Below are positions 32,873 through 46,890 of a stretch of 64,000 nt of DNA, piece after piece (within the stretch, counting starts at the first letter, position 1; each line of letters begins with the position of its first letter). The position numbers and the translations under genes are program-made. The notes under the pieces are model-generated. The model was given only the letters and a program-made list of their open reading frames with translations, was not told where the DNA came from and ran no database searches. This DNA is from Microvelia longipes (lineage: Eukaryota > Arthropoda > Insecta > Hemiptera > Veliidae), in assembly GCA_018340805.1 (NCBI GenBank), contig JACMZG010001870.1:21395745-21459744 (forward strand). The letters run 5' to 3'.

Positions 32873-34344
32873 TTATTCAAAGTATAAGAATAAGTAATAA
32901 TGACATTGGAAAACAAATATTGTTTATACAGCTTGTTATTGTAAGCAGTTTCGTGGCCACTGTCTCTATAGTATTGGGATGTCAGGAATTTAAGGGAACA
33001 TAAAGACTGAACCAAAGTATTAGAATTGTATTGAAATTATTTGTGAAATAAACAATAATATACATAAATAATAAATAGTAATTATATAAAGTATATTGAA
33101 ATATATAAATAATATTGTATATAAATATATTGAAATATATAAATAATACAATTAGACAGATACCATTAAAAGCCTTTTAAAAGCAAAGTGAGTTGTAGGC
33201 CCAAAAAATCATCTAAAAGAAAAAAAAGTCTAAAGCTATTTCTATTTATCAAAGTGGTAGCTTTTTTTCAAATTGGAAAAAAGGCCTGTAACTAGGAAAA
33301 TAGAAAGAGAGGGTTTCGGGTAAACTACGCCCTTCAGCTTTCTGAGCCCAGCTAGAAAAAAAACATTAATCTGTGTCATCAGAGTATAGATAACAGTGTT
33401 TATTTGTATAAGTGTTTTTTACTGTAGAAACACATCTTATGTGTTTGTATGTGTTATCAAATTTAATGATATTATAGGATGGAATCGTCTGTATACATGA
33501 ATGTCAGTTGGGTGTCATTGAAAAGGTTTCTTAAATATTAACATGTCACTGAGAAATAACCAAATTATAATAATTAATTTCTTATAAAAATCTGAAAAGT
33601 TTATTTAATTAGTTACTAAATAAACTACTAGTTTCTAAATAATTTACTTTTAAGTAAATTTTGCCATTAAATTGTATATTGATTGAATTATCACCTTATG
33701 TTGTAGTATTATTAGCCATTACCTCATAGCTTTTGTGGCTCTCAGGGATATGCTTCGCTATTTAACTAAACTATAGTGGAATAGGATCAGCCAATCAATT
33801 CTACAACAATTTAATCAATTCTATTCCACTACAGACTTAACAAACATTAATCTAAGAAAAAGTATTATCAATAAGAAAAGAACATAATAATAAATATGAA
33901 ACTTTTAAAAGTAGTTGAATGCTCTTGTGTACAATGTTAAAAAAATGAAATATAATATTCACATTCTACCACTAAATGAACCCATTAGAAACTTGACTCG
34001 TTAACAAATTATTATAAGTTAAAACTAAGTTTATTACTTAGTTGGTTTGATAACTTAAGTTGAGTAATTATATTAACAGTTTATAACAGTGTTTATTTTA
34101 TATTAAGTTCTAAACTGTTAGTAATTGTATGTGAAGAAGCAAAATATGTTATTTAAAGGTTAAACTAATTATCAAATAGGTCCTCGGAGTGGATCTAAAA
34201 GTGTGGGTACCAATTATATTTTACGATTTATGTATAATATCGTAGAGAATACTTTCCTCATTTGTACCGTAGGTATATAGGAAATGATCGTGTTTGCAAA
34301 AACAAATCCGAAACCGGGATATCACCAGAATTATCTATTTCAGG
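32873..34344. other. No gene seen
   Basis: AT-rich sequence. Short inverted bits (for example TCAATTCTATTCCACTA near 33815 with TAGTGGAATAGGATC near 33775) are present, but nothing codes. Confidence 0.45.
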
Positions 34345-35045
34345 TGTTCGTAAGACCTCCTAGTAGTAGTTTTCACAAATATCCGTCTGTATGCGTGATA
34401 TACGTGTATATTTTTTGTATTTGTATGTATGTATGTGTGTGTGTGTGTGTGTTTGTTGGCATCGTAGCTCCCAGTGTATTTATGCTTAAGAGTTGACACT
34501 TTGTACGTAAATCAGTCTCTAGGTACAATTGTGCTTTATAGAAAATATTTTTTTTATGACGTCATTGACACACATTAATGACTCAACAAAAATTCGAAGA
34601 ACTATAAAACGCGATAAACTGGACACACACGGTTCAGATTATCGATCGATACGATCGGTTTGAGATTTACACTTGTAGCCATGTATAAGACTAACATATG
34701 CGCCCAGTTTCATCTCATTATTAGGATTAGTTTATTAGGACTTGCGTACGATTTTAAAACGTGTAAAAATCTGATTTTATGAGTTGAAATTTTGTGCAAG
34801 TGTATACCTTTACGTAATAAATAAATACATTTCGTTTCAATAGTCAGTGCCTGAATGGGTGACCACGGGGAACGAGAGGAATAAATTGACTATCTGAAGG
34901 CGAGCGAAGCGAGTCTGAGGACGTTTTGCAAAATAAATTTAACGACTTGTATAATCTGAGTCACGACGAGCGCATTGAGTCAGAAGTGAGAAGGATGAGC
35001 GTAGCGAATGCGATGTGATGAGTAAATGTTCCGAGGTACACCGTA
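34345..35045 (+). repeat. Dispersed repeat with 5S-rRNA-like block, copy 4
   Basis: One of the better preserved copies. It has GACCTCCTAGTAG, a GTGTGTGT run, ATCGTAGCTCCCAGT, TATGCTTAAGAGTTGACACT, ATGACGTCATTGA, TGTATAAGACTAAC, CATCTCATTAT and GTGTATACCTTTACGTAATA. The 5S-like block is at 34841-34872 (GTCAGTGCCTGAATGGGTGA then CCACGGGGAA), followed by GCGAGCGAAGCGAGTC and GAGCGTAGCGAATGCGATGT. Confidence 0.8.
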
Positions 35046-35126
35046 TCCGAGTGCTATTATTTTTGCGACGTTAAACTTACTATTTATCATCGTTTTAAAA
35101 ACAAGCCAAGCACTCTTAATATTTAC

Positions 35127-35261
35127 ATTAGTTCTTCTCTTTTTTTTTTTTATTTTTCAGACACAAGATGGTAGTTTTGTTGAAGTTTTATTCCGTCCCA
35201 TCTTGTGTCCGAAAAATAACAAAACAATGGAGACTAATACTAAAAATAATTAGTTCTTCTC
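35127..35261 (-). mobile_element. Small poly(A) retroposon carrying a long hairpin, 13-bp target duplication
   Basis: ATTAGTTCTTCTC occurs at 35127-35139 and 35249-35261. The 109 bp between them start with a T-run on the + strand, so the copy is a minus-strand insertion with a 3' A tail. Inside, TTATTTTTCAGACACAAGAT and its inverted partner at 35198-35219 form a stem of about 22 bp with two mismatches around a 26-nt loop. It looks like a retrocopy of a small structured RNA or a very short SINE. The source RNA is not one I recognise. The + strand also resembles a splice acceptor (T-run then TTTCAG), but no coding sequence follows. Confidence 0.75.
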
Positions 35262-38200
35262 ATTTAAATTAATTTATGTATGTATAAAATGTTCCTTTTT
35301 CTTATATTTAATATTGAGTGGATAAGATATATAAATTGAAAAATGGTAAAAGGTGGTTCTTGTTTTGTCCTAAAATATGTCTATAAAGTAATAAATACAT
35401 ATACATATACAATTTACTTATAATGTGAAAGATACATCATGCGTATACAATCAAAATAATTGCCTTTTTAATTTATTTAAATATGAGTCCGAAGTTGATA
35501 TTGCTTTTAAAATCATCAATAATTCAATATTCAATAATACATTTAAAGTTGAAAACCTAAAAATAAATAAATTTTGTTCAATTTAATATTTTATTTTACT
35601 ACAGGAAGAGGAAGTAAAACTGTGAATTTCAACCTCTGCTGTTTATTTTTGAAATTGTTTATTCTTTGAAATGTATTTCAATTACGTAACAATAGCCTCT
35701 TTTTATTGTTTTGATTTTTAAATGGGGGGGGGGGTTCGTTTAAAATTGGTTTGATTGTCAAAATTTAAAATGGTATAACAAGAGTGAACATGGATATGAT
35801 TTTATCGACTTTGTGGAACACGTATGATTTTTATTTTAATCCCCTGCTTGAATTCTTAAATATTCAATTTTGAAATCATATTTGTGTGTTTATTTTTATG
35901 CATTTATCAATTTCATATTTTTGTTTGCTGTATTGTTATAATTTTCACTTTATTTAATGTCTTTTAAAACCTGTTTCATTATTTTTTAATCGTCCTGGAT
36001 GATATGTATATTGTTATTAGCTAAAATTAAATAGACCTAGAATAAATTATGTGTAAATAAAATTAAAGCTATAACTTCAGTGAGCGCCGTGGAATGGTCT
36101 ACAATATTATCAACACCAACTTCGTCTTTCCACCAATAAGCTTTAATTTTACTCTGAGCAAAGCCGGCTCTCATATTAAATATAATTATAAATATAATTA
36201 TTAAATATAATTAACTTAATTTAACTATAGCTTAGTTTGGAGTTTAATTTCATTTTTCATAAATTAAATTCATTTATTTGCTCCAATTGGTTACGTTTTA
36301 TAAAATAGAGACAGAAGTAATCAAAGATAAAGTAAATAGTTCTAAAATAGGCTAGAAAAGGGGAAATAATAATGAACAGCTCTTGAATAATAAAAACTCC
36401 AAGTGGAGAATTCATCAAACTTTATTAATCAAATGATGAATCAACTTTTTCAAAAAACAATTGAAAGCTTTTTTATATCAGGTTATAATTATTATAACAA
36501 AAAACTATTTAATCAATTTGACTTCTTGTCTGGATAAAGAGTTGTGATTTTTAAATTAAATTTTTATTTCAAATTTCCTCTCTGGTTAGAGAAGGTGATT
36601 TTGATTAATTATGATTGATATCTGGGGTATTTACTTTTTTTATGATTTTCTCTTTTTAAAAATTAATTAGTTTCAAATTAATTATTTAACAAGAGGTGAT
36701 TAATTAGAAAAAATGTTTAACTAGGGTTATATAATGTTAAATTATATCAATGATTTATTAGTAAAACTTTTATTCCTACAATTTTTACAGAAAATGACAG
36801 AGTTTGTGCTAAATTTATATAAATTTATCGACAGTTTGTATAAATTACTATTTTAAATTTTACATTGGCGGCATAAGAAAGTTTTTTTTCTTGAAATTCT
36901 AGAATTTGAATGATATTTGTTTCAGCTTATGATATTTATGGCTTTAGGTTATGGTGCTGGTTTTTGTTTAGTAGTAGTGCTTTAGAGCTCGTGGTCTTAG
37001 TTTAGCAATTTTATCCTATGAAAACTGTTTTTACCTGAGAACAAGTCACCTGCGTGGTCGAGATTGTTTTGCTTATTTAAGTTATTTAAAATAAACAAAT
37101 GTGCGGTATTCTCGGCTCTTTTTAGATGATTACTCTACTGGTACAAAGGGTTTATGAACTTATTTATTTTAAAGTTGGAGTAGAGACAAATAATTAATAA
37201 ATTATTGCCATTTTGACCTTAAGATTTAAATTATTCGTTTCAACTATGGTAGGCATCTTTAAGGCTATTGGAGATCATAGATGAAAACACAATGCTCTGT
37301 AAACTGCTATTTTTAGCTTTTTCTGACCTTTTCTTGCCGTTTGTAGGGTGCATTATAAATTTTGGAAGGAGTTATAGAGTACTTAAGTTTAGGAGTAAGT
37401 ACTGCTATGGTACCTATTGGATTTTGCCAACCTACCAGACCAAAATCACTGTGATATTCAACCCTAGTTCTTCAAGTAGTATTAGTCTCTTTGGCTAAAA
37501 GATCGCCGGAGAATGTCCAACGTCTTTTATGTGATTACTCTTGAAAGGTTAACGTTAGATGATGTAGTCTATGGCTGGGTATTTCTTGACGTTACGGACT
37601 CCTAAATCTTCGTGAGGATAACAGGAGAAGTCGGTTATTCGCAGATCCTTTGGACCTAAGTTACTCACTTAATCAGCGCCAAACTAAGAAATTATCCTAA
37701 TTGAAGGAAGGAAAAAGAAAAAAGGAAAGGAAGGATGTATTAAGAACTCTCAGATCATTTTTTTAAAAAGTCCTTAAAAATAGTTCCTTCAGCCACATCT
37801 TAAACAATTTTGGTTAAAGAAATATTTCTTACTTAATTCTATCTGTTCTGCTGAAGAAAGCAATTGAAATTAAAACATCAATAGATCTGAGTGACTAGCT
37901 ACTGGGAAAGTATACGATATACTTAGAGCGCCCTCAAGGTAGAAATCTGTTTAAGACATCCACCCTCGTATATCAGCCTCGCTATCTCTTTGTACTTAAC
38001 CCCCGTAAAGTTTAACTTCACCCTCTTCAGACGTGTTACGTCTCTTTATCAATTATCTCTATTCTTATATTTCCCTATCTTAACGCGATGAACATAATGA
38101 TAATATTCTTTTGTATTTTATCTTTTACAACAAGTGTAAGATTGACAATAGATGTTTTGATAATTTATTTAGTGAACGTCTGTAAATAAATTATGAATGT

Positions 38201-38739
38201 AGTTGTTTTAAATTTTTTAAGTGAAAATACTATTTTTACTTTTTCTCCGCTACCACCGCAAGTATAAGAAAAAGTATCGTGCTCACCCTAAAAATCTAAA
38301 ACCGAGGTTTCAACATAATTATCCGTTTCAGGCATTTTCATGTTGTTCTAAGTGTTTTTTGGTGTTTCAGGTGGTCAATCAATCTACAAAATGTTAAAAA
38401 AGCATTTAAAAAAATACTATTACATATTAAATTTTTAATAACATAATTTTCTTACTGCATTTCAACGTTCGATATATCGTCTAATACTAAAACTTATAAT
38501 GAATTAGTTGTGGAAACTCCATAGCTATTGAACTTTTAGTTTGTAAGTTTTTGGTGAACAAATATATTTCTTGGTGCAACACTTAAAATGATATGGAAAA
38601 GTTTATTTACACCCTTCAAAATTATGACGTTTTACCACATAAAATTAAAATGATTAAATCATGTATCAATTGATAATACATTGATCAATTATTTGAAATA
38701 ATAAAGAAAAAAAATTAAATTTAAGATTTAATTTTTTGT
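35262..38739. other. No gene seen
   Basis: AT-rich intron-like sequence. A G-run (about ten G) lies near 35724-35733. A repeat fragment near 37265-37305 matches the hairpin repeat at 6.6 kb. A 76-codon ORF at 37268-37498 has no recognisable motif. Confidence 0.45.
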
Positions 38740-38749
38740 ATGATGTTTC

Positions 38750-38790
38750 ATAGTATTTATTTTTATCTGTTTCAGGTATGTTACGAGTTT
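38750..38790 (+). promoter_or_regulatory. Putative recursive splice site (ratchet point) RS1
   Basis: TTATTTTTATCTGTTTCAG ends at 38775 and GTATGTTAC starts at 38776. A strong pyrimidine-rich 3' splice site is joined without any exon to a 5' splice site. The regenerated donor is identical over nine bases to the donor after the I-BAR exon (20811-20819). The site is about 18.0 kb into the intron, on the same strand. Zero-length recursive splice sites of the form (Y)nNCAG|GTRAG or GTATG subdivide long introns in Drosophila. Confidence 0.6.
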
Positions 38791-39616
38791 ATATTGACTT
38801 AAGTATCATCCTATAATTATCTTATGTAAGTTTGTTATTTCCCTTTTGTTTCTTATTTTGCTATAATAAGAATTTCTAATGGTGGCAGTAATGAAATTTT
38901 AATTATTTTATCTGCTATTTAATTATTTTAGAACATCTTAAACAATTATTAAAGTTTTATTACTATGAAATTTTCCTGTACTTCTTATCAAGTAAGAATT
39001 TTAATAAAAGCAAAAGTATGTAAAATCAATTTTAAGCATTAAACTTAAAATTAGGTTAAATATTTTGATTAAGAATCTGGTGTAATATACTAAAAGGTAT
39101 ATTAGAAGCGTAATAAAGGCTAAAACACTAAATGTATGTGGGTATAACAATTGAAAAATAAAAATAAATAATTCTACCTTTAAATGTAGCTGTTTTAAGC
39201 CTATTCGGGATATTAATTAAGGAAATCCCAAGTTTGTGTTATTAATGTGAACCGGAAGAAAACATTAATATTGGAGTGTTCTACTCTTTCGCACCCAGTT
39301 TGTTTTCTTTACATGAATTCTCTTTTTATCTTTTGGTTTAAATAAATGTATAATATTTTCCTGCTTTACTTACTTTATTAGTGTTACATGAAGTACAAAT
39401 AATAATGGTTTGAGCTGTTTTTAATCTTGTGGGGTTCGTTAAGAAATCAATCTCTAATGTATTTATTATACTTTTTAAACGAATTTTCGAAGAAAAACGA
39501 GCTAATGAGGTTTGGGTCATGGAAGAGGGGGAGATGGATTTTTTGAAAGGGGAACTCACTGATTAAAAATTTATATAAAAATTGTTGAGGTTAATTATAC
39601 ATACTCATAATACATA
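38791..39616. other. No gene seen
   Basis: AT-rich sequence with no supportable feature. Confidence 0.45.
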
Positions 39617-39627
39617 CATATATATAT

Positions 39628-39682
<55 letters not shown>

Positions 39683-40170
39683 ACACATATGTATGTATGT
39701 ACAAGATTTTTGTTCCTACACGTTTCTGTGGGACACGACAACTTCCGAACGCTTTCTTGGATCAAAATATCAAAATGAAACTTTGTACAAAAATCAACCT
39801 TATTAATGTCCCGAACTCTATTGTTTATGAAATGTGTGTGACGTCATTAACCCACAATATTGACCCCACAAACCTTTCATAAAATCACATATTTTCAACC
39901 AGTGCTTAAATCGGGCTGAAAGTTTTTACACATGTACTACATATGGTGCTATATGTGGTTAACAAATAATTAGAAATTGCACTATATTGTTAGCATTAGT
40001 TCCGGTTTTATTAATTGACATATATAACATAAAGCAAACGTTTTTAGACTAATACATTTGAAAATCCGCTTATATCGTGGTAATATGCCACTTATATAAA
40101 CCAGTAATATGACATACTGACAAAGGGTAACAACCATGTGGCTGCAAAGCGGCCCTAAGGCCTCATGTTT
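39617..40170 (+). repeat. Dispersed repeat starting in a (TA)n run, copy near 40 kb
   Basis: A TA microsatellite (39617-39690) is followed by TTTGTTCCTACACG, AAACTTTGTACAAAAATCA, ACCTTATTAATG, TTTATGAAATGTGTGTGACG and TCATTAACCCACAA. It ends in GTGGCTGCAAAGCGGCCCTA. The same sequence in the same order follows the TA run at 46.8 kb, while the GC-richer end block resembles 15655-15722. Confidence 0.7.
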
Positions 40171-43100
40171 TATTAGATTATGTAATTATAGTAAAAAAAA
40201 TAAACCATATAATAAAAGTGATTAAATTTTGTTTTACTACATTAAACAAAAAATACATGTGGCTGTGAATTAGGCTCTTAATACTCACATAATTAGGAAT
40301 AATGTACAATTGTATTGCCTTAGCCATTTAATGTACGAAACGGGTTTAAATTTTACTATTTGTTCTTAGTGAAGCATTACTGCATTTTTAGCTTATTGAG
40401 TTCGATCTAATTATTATCACGTACTGTAATTTTTTGCCTTGAATATTCATAATGTACGCGCATTGCTTGATGCTCCAATAAAAGTATACTTTATTACCTA
40501 CTTAAATAATCTAAAATTCTGTGACCGTTTTTCATGGTGAAACCTAGTAAATATTGATTAATTATTAATTTTATGCATATTGCCAGCATAATATAAAAGA
40601 TAATATGTAGGTATATTTGTTATCTTTTTTATCCTAAGGAGTTAAAAAGCAAAATATGTCAACAATTTTAATTAACTGACTAAAGAATTTTAGTTATATT
40701 AACTAACTTATTTTGTCTAAATGATTCTCAGTATTATATTGGCAATATCGATTTCATTTCAAAGTTAAGATAACCAATTTGAGATGAAACAATGTTTCTC
40801 TCGAATACAAGAATGCTTTAACTTAGTGAATCACTGAGAATAGAATTTCAAATACTTCAAGCGTTTAATAAGTTTATCAATTGAATTATAAATGTCATTC
40901 GATATAACTACAAATATTTAAGTACTCGATATGAGATAAAATGTATGATAAATTTATAGGCAGGAAAATATGGCAGCTTTGAGATTTATTTCATTTATCT
41001 TATATTTTTTAAAGTTTAATGGTAAAATTAAAATGTTTGCTTATTAAGTTTGAGAAATACTCAACTTTCATTCCTTGCTTGTAAACTGAGGTAGACCAAA
41101 GGCTACAAGGGTTTCAGTGTTCCGAATAAATCTTAGTTAAGTGATCTTAAACTTGTAACTTGAGTGAAATTGAAATTATCTACTTGACAATTGACCTAAA
41201 TTTATTTTCTTTTATTGGGTTTGGAGTTCTTTCAAATACTTTAAATCCTTTTTTATATACTAATTTTCTTTTTGTGATGTCTACCTTCTAAAAATAAATT
41301 TTACATTTGATGAAAAAATCTGTAATAAAAAGAGAACTACTTCAAATTCATGAAAAGTAAATTCTATACCCGACACCTAATGGAAATATTTCACATCAAT
41401 TACTTAATAATTTATTTACTAGTCAAAGCCAAAGAGTATATTGATAAAGAATGATAGTCCTAAGATTTCGAACAAGAAAATTTAGTTCCTTTGCCTATTA
41501 ACAAGAGCGCTAGAATGTAATTTTGTAGTTTCAACATAGCAACCAACAGAAGAGCTCCTGCAGGCTTGTTTTTCGCAAATGAATTCTGGTGCTACTCTGA
41601 TTATTCCTAATATTTGGTTTAAATAGTAATTACCAGTTTCAAGTACTTACTCATGTCATTAAAATGGTAATAAAGAACAAGATGATGTCATAATACTAAC
41701 TTAAACAATTGGATGAATTTTCTAGTATGGATAGTTAGTTTTATAGCTACCGCTAGAGACCAGCACCTAATTTACCCCCACCTTCTTTCATATACCATCT
41801 TACATTCTATACTTATTATAATCTTTTTTTTGTGGAATACATGTAAAAGTAAAATATAATTCAAGAAAGACTAGAAGCAATTCCTACTTAAAAATTTGAG
41901 ATAAATTAAATTAATATTATATTTACAAAATAATGAATAGTTTAATTATGCAAAGCAGAATTAAAATACTTTAGCATCTAAGACGATCATTATACGTGTA
42001 AGTAGTAAAATGTAGTTTATTTTATCTAATGAAAATGAGTCTCTTCAGTGCCCTAGACTAACATGAAAGGACAGGTATTTTAATAATTGTTAATATTTTT
42101 TTAACTCTTTAAAACTCTAAAATTAATTTATTTACCTAGGCAAACGTGGTAATTTTTTTCTCTTACACCAATGAATTTTTATCTACTGCATCGCATGAAA
42201 ACAAATAGTTTACTGTGATCTCTCCTTCTGAATTATAGATAATATTATAGTTCTAATGTTTTGACCGATTACTTAATAAATAATTCATAATTTTAGTGCG
42301 AATGAATATTTTTTTTACAAAATAAATCAAAATAAAATTTATTTACAATTTATTCTAATTATTTATTCAGAAACAGTTTTACAAATATTTTTATAAACGA
42401 TTTCTGTATTATTTAATTATTATAATTATTCACCTTGTGCTTGCGTTCAAAGAAATTTTCTATCGTTTAAATCGTATCCTGGTAAACACAACAAAGACAA
42501 TTTAATTAAAATCATAAAAATGAAGCTTTATATCCGTCTGTACTTATTTTATATTCAAGTTTAAAATTAATACCATAACAATTTTATATCATCTAAGTAA
42601 ACTTTATTCCTTTAGGAATTATTAATTTGTTTCTTTTTATTGTGCTAAATGGGAAATATGATGCAAACTTTTCTTTGTACAAAATAATTAAAATTGAAAT
42701 TATTTATCTTTTTTTTGGTCTTTTGCAACATAAATTGTTGAATAAAATAGTATTACTTTGAATTATACAAAGGTTTTTATCAAAGAGTATTATGGGAGTT
42801 ATCCTTTATGTTTTCATATTTTTACTATTATTGTTTTAGTCATTCATCTGTGAGGTTTCCTTGCTAATACATTTTACCGTAGAGATTTAAGTGGATTGTT
42901 TGTTTGTTTGGGCAAAAGTAAGAATTGAAGAAGGGGTGTGTCAGAAATAATAATTCTTAGAGCTCATACTTATGTGGTGATTTTTCTTTTTGGAAAATCT
43001 CAAATGATCATCTTATTCCTAATGTGGAAATACTAGTTAAGTAAAAATTATTATTAATTCATGCTCCCAATTCAAGTTAGAGGTCTAATTTTATTTTTTT

Positions 43101-44287
43101 ACGCAACTAAAGATTATTTTTAGTTTTGCAAACGATTGGGTGTATCTTTTAGTTTAATCTACATCGAGGTTGTGTTATTTAGTCTGAGGCATCAGATTGT
43201 CAATTAGCTGATTCAGAAAGAATAATAGCTGATGAATTATAATTTTTTAGACGAGCTAAAAATTCAATTAATTATTTTGTTTAAAAAAGTGTCAGCGAGA
43301 ATTGCTTTTAGAATCTTAAAAGAACAGGTTTTAAGTTTTAACTTTGTAAAAGGATTTTTTAGTCCTTTTAGGAGGTTGGGGATGAAAATTGAAAGAAAAA
43401 TTTTCTCTTCAACACACCCCCTTGCAAAAATGGTCAGAATTTTTGTCATGGTTTTCATTCCTTATAAAGAATGATTTGATAGCGTCTATAAAACTAAGGG
43501 TTAAAATGAATGTGATGAAAAGCTATGAGGGAGTTTTAGGTTTAAAGAAATTTAGTTATTACTTAGAGAGATAGAGGAAGGGTTGATTATAAAGTGAACA
43601 GAGGACCCCGAGCATATAACTGAGCAACTTGAGCGAAATGAGTTGAGGAATTCCTCAAATTCCTTTTTGTCTCTACTTTCCCGGGTGAAGCTTCCCTCTC
43701 GTTTTCAAGAGCTTCTCTGAAGTAAACTTAGAAAATGCTTTTTCACTTTACAGTATAAATCTCTGAATTTCTTCATCTTTTTTCTCAGAAGCCACTTATA
43801 GTGGCCAAATATCTCAAAAATATTTTCTCTCCTTTTATAAAATATTTTTGATTATATTTTTCGTGTCTTATCTTAATTTTAGTTTTGTCTTTCTAATCTT
43901 TAGAATTCATAGCGTTATTTTATTTTTTCTACCTTCTTTGAAACAACTTAATTAATAAATTTGTCTATTCTCTGGTCTGAAATATTTTAATTAAAGGTAA
44001 CTGGATTATAACTATTATTTTTAATTATATTCTAACTCTGCACGTGGAATTATAAAATCAATTGAAGAATTTCATTCGTAGCACGCAATTTTTTTATCAG
44101 ACAAACGAAGTTTAAAGTTTTTGGTTTAATCTCAGAGTTCAAAAACTTGGTTTAAAAAAAATGAATAAAATCATTTTATTACATTTAAGTGTGTAATATT
44201 TTATTTATTTGATATAATATCCTTGTGTCAACTATCTATGTTTTTATGTTTTATGTTGCAAAACACGGTAGTATCTAATAGAATTAT
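40171..44287. other. No gene seen over about 4 kb
   Basis: Intron-like AT-rich DNA. Overlapping ORFs on both strands at 43232-43574 have no motif and a composition equal to the flanks. Near 44258 a degenerate TTGCAAAACACGGTAGTATC matches the core of the tiny palindromic elements but lacks the other parts. Confidence 0.5.
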
Positions 44288-45080
44288 ACCCCAACAAAAA
44301 CACTCCGTGAAAAAATCCAGCCGAGTCTTGCGTAAAAAGATATGATATCATAGTTTACACCAAGTCTACTCATACGCTGTTTTCATAAATCTTAAGAGAT
44401 ATAGATGATTATTTAATATCCGCAACATATGCGCTCAAAAGCCTTAGAAAATTTAACAGTAAAGAAATTTCTGACTAGACAAGAACGCAGAGGTAAAATT
44501 ATTTAATCATGAATTTCTTCCTCAAATAATATTGAAGGTTTTTTTTAAAACTAGGTATTACCTATTTATTTATCCTATTTTTAATGTCGATATTTAGCGC
44601 TCTTGCCAAGGCAGAAATTTCTTTACTTTTAAATTTTGTAAGGCTTTTAAGCGCATATGTTGCGGATATTAAATAATCATCCATATCTTTTAAGATTTAT
44701 GAAAACGGCGTATTAGTAGACTTGGTGTAAACTATGATATCATATCTTTTTACGCAAGACTTGGCTGGATTTTTTAATCCAAGCCAATTTGTTAATAAAT
44801 GACAAATTAGAGTGTTCCCTCCATTAATTAATGTTACAGATCATCTGTAATAATAATTGTCGATGATTTATTGATTTCTCCATTGTGTTCTTGCCAAGTA
44901 TTCAAACTTCTCTTTTCAAGCTTTAGTTTAGAAATAGATGAGATATTAAGTGAATATTATTATGTTAAAGAAGGAGTATAGGCATGGTATAAACTATAAT
45001 ATCAAAACTTTTTACGTAAATCTTGGCCGCATTTTTTTCACGGAATATTTTTGTTTGTTGAATTATATTCTGTTGGGGTT
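44288..45080. mobile_element. Nested fold-back element
   Basis: The inner hairpin has arms at about 44310-44473 and 44611-44775 (AAAAAATCCAGCC...AAGAAATTTCT and complement) and a spacer of about 137 bp. A third, inverted copy of the left end lies at 44985-45080: ACTATAATATCA, CTTTTTACGTAAATCTTGG, TTTTTTTCACGGA, TTGGGGT. This matches ACCCCAAC...CCGTGAAAAAATCC at 44288-44320. The outer pair therefore probably marks the true element ends. No ORF. Confidence 0.75.
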
Positions 45081-46655
45081 TACAGAACTAGTGTCGATAT
45101 TCTTCTCTGATAAACATTATGCAAATATTTAAAATAATATTTTAGTATAATTTTAGAATTTAATTTTATTTAAAAAAATAGAAATAAAAAGAGTTGATAA
45201 AAGTAAATAATAGAATAACATTCAAAATAAAAAGAAAGAAACAATTTATAAAAAAGATCTTGTTTTTTTAAAAAGAATTGAAATTTTAATTTCGCTTTTT
45301 ACTGTTTAAAGTTAATTGAAAGAAAAATAAAAATATAGTGTTAGTGTAAAAGTATGAGATAGAATGGGTAAGATGTTGAAGAGGGGAAGGATTATTCTTA
45401 GGGTACAAGTCCAAATGAAGTCCAGGACCCTTAAACTTTAAACTTCATTTAGTTAAAGAATAACTTCCAAGCGGGATGGTTAGGTCTGGAGAGACTTTTA
45501 ATTAATTGTAATTAATTTTTAAGAGTGAGGAGGGGTGTTTTTTGGAGAAAAGGGTTAAGAAAAGAAAACGGGAGGAGAAAAAGTTAATGAAAATAGAAGA
45601 TGGTTCTTTCCCAAAGCTTTGCCCCCGGATCTGAAGCCGGTCTTAGTGGTCTACTGGGACTTAAATTTCTGTTGGTTTAGCCCTACATAGGACTTTCTGA
45701 GAATTTTCATTTGGTAAATAACAGAAGAAACCTAATCATTTGTATTTAAAAATTCTAGGTATTGTACTCTCTGTCTCTTTTTTATCTTGAAGAATAAAAC
45801 GAACTGGAAAAAGGATTTTCTTGTGAATATTTTTAACAAACAGATGGTTTAGGGTGTTTTTGTGTTTGTATTATATTCATTAATTTACGTTTTCTCTTAA
45901 ATACATTTATCATGAATAGTAATTCTAGGCAACATGTAACAAAAATTAACGTAATAATGTCTTTGACATAAGCTTTTGATAGTGTGTCGTGAAATCTTAC
46001 TTGGTTTTAATTTTTAATTTTATCCAATTAAAGTACGTCAGTTGGATAATTATGCGTCTGTTATAAGTCTCTAATGATCTGTTGCCCTTTTATATGCAAA
46101 CTACTTATATTGACTTTTTCGTTAACTTTTTAAAGTAATCAATTACTCTGACTTAATATATTCTTCCTTGAGATGAAAATATATAATAATAGCCTTATTA
46201 TTATATAATAATAATGCTTGAAGCATAAGATGCTTCGAGCTACCAGTATCCATTAGACTTGACAGGAACAATGCCGTGCCCCCAGATTTTAAATGTTTCA
46301 TTCTATGAGTTTATTTTGTCTGAAAAAATAGTCAACCCTTACGGATAGTTCTAATGAAGTAAATAAGGTTCTGACGAAGTCGTTATAATAATTTTTGCTT
46401 CTAACTATCTAGAAGGCAGTGAACTAATTAAGTTAAGAAATTTAAATAGTATATACAATTTAAATTATAGTAAAAAAGAAAAGAAAGAGGTTTCTTTAGA
46501 GAAATTGAATAGAAACATGTTTGTTAAAGTTGAGTTTGGAAAGAACTTGTTTCTAAGACTTGGATGGAAAAACACAAAACTCTGCTGTACTTTAGGCAAA
46601 AGAAGAGTCAAAGAAATAACCTTAAGGGAAGACAATTGGGAAAATTATTGGTATG
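45081..46655. other. No gene seen
   Basis: A purine-rich + strand stretch at 45340-45610 (AGGGGAAGG, GAGGAGGGGTG, AAGAAAACGGGAGGAG) stands out in composition but has no ORF. Confidence 0.45.
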
Positions 46656-46811
46656 TATGTGGCTACAATGCTTAAGGACCTATGACTATATTCAGTAGAG
46701 GGACTGTGGAGAGTCAGTCAGTCCCTAGAAATCTTACATTTAATTCGATCCATTTGTTAACGATTTTGACGGGTTTGTGAGTTGAATATATATATTATTA
46801 TATATATATAT

Positions 46812-46890
<79 letters not shown>

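Larger units (their letters stand above)
20811..38775 (+). other. Intron downstream of the I-BAR exon (first segment to the putative ratchet point)
   Basis: Begins with the donor GTATGTTAC. I see no further exon with the expected downstream I-BAR sequence before the window ends, so the intron is at least 43 kb. This first part holds microsatellites, a fold-back, 5S-like repeats and the antisense RTE relic. Stretches not listed separately (20820-21350, 21490-22340, 22390-23830, 24325-25520) show nothing I can support. Confidence 0.5.

Noticed and set aside
38368..38380. TTTCAG|GTGGTC as a third recursive splice site
   Set aside because: The acceptor is good, but GTGGTC is a poor donor and it lies only 0.4 kb before RS1.
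43232..43574. Overlapping 61-80 codon ORFs on both strands
   Set aside because: Opposite-strand ORFs of similar length, AT-rich codons, no motif, start or splice context.
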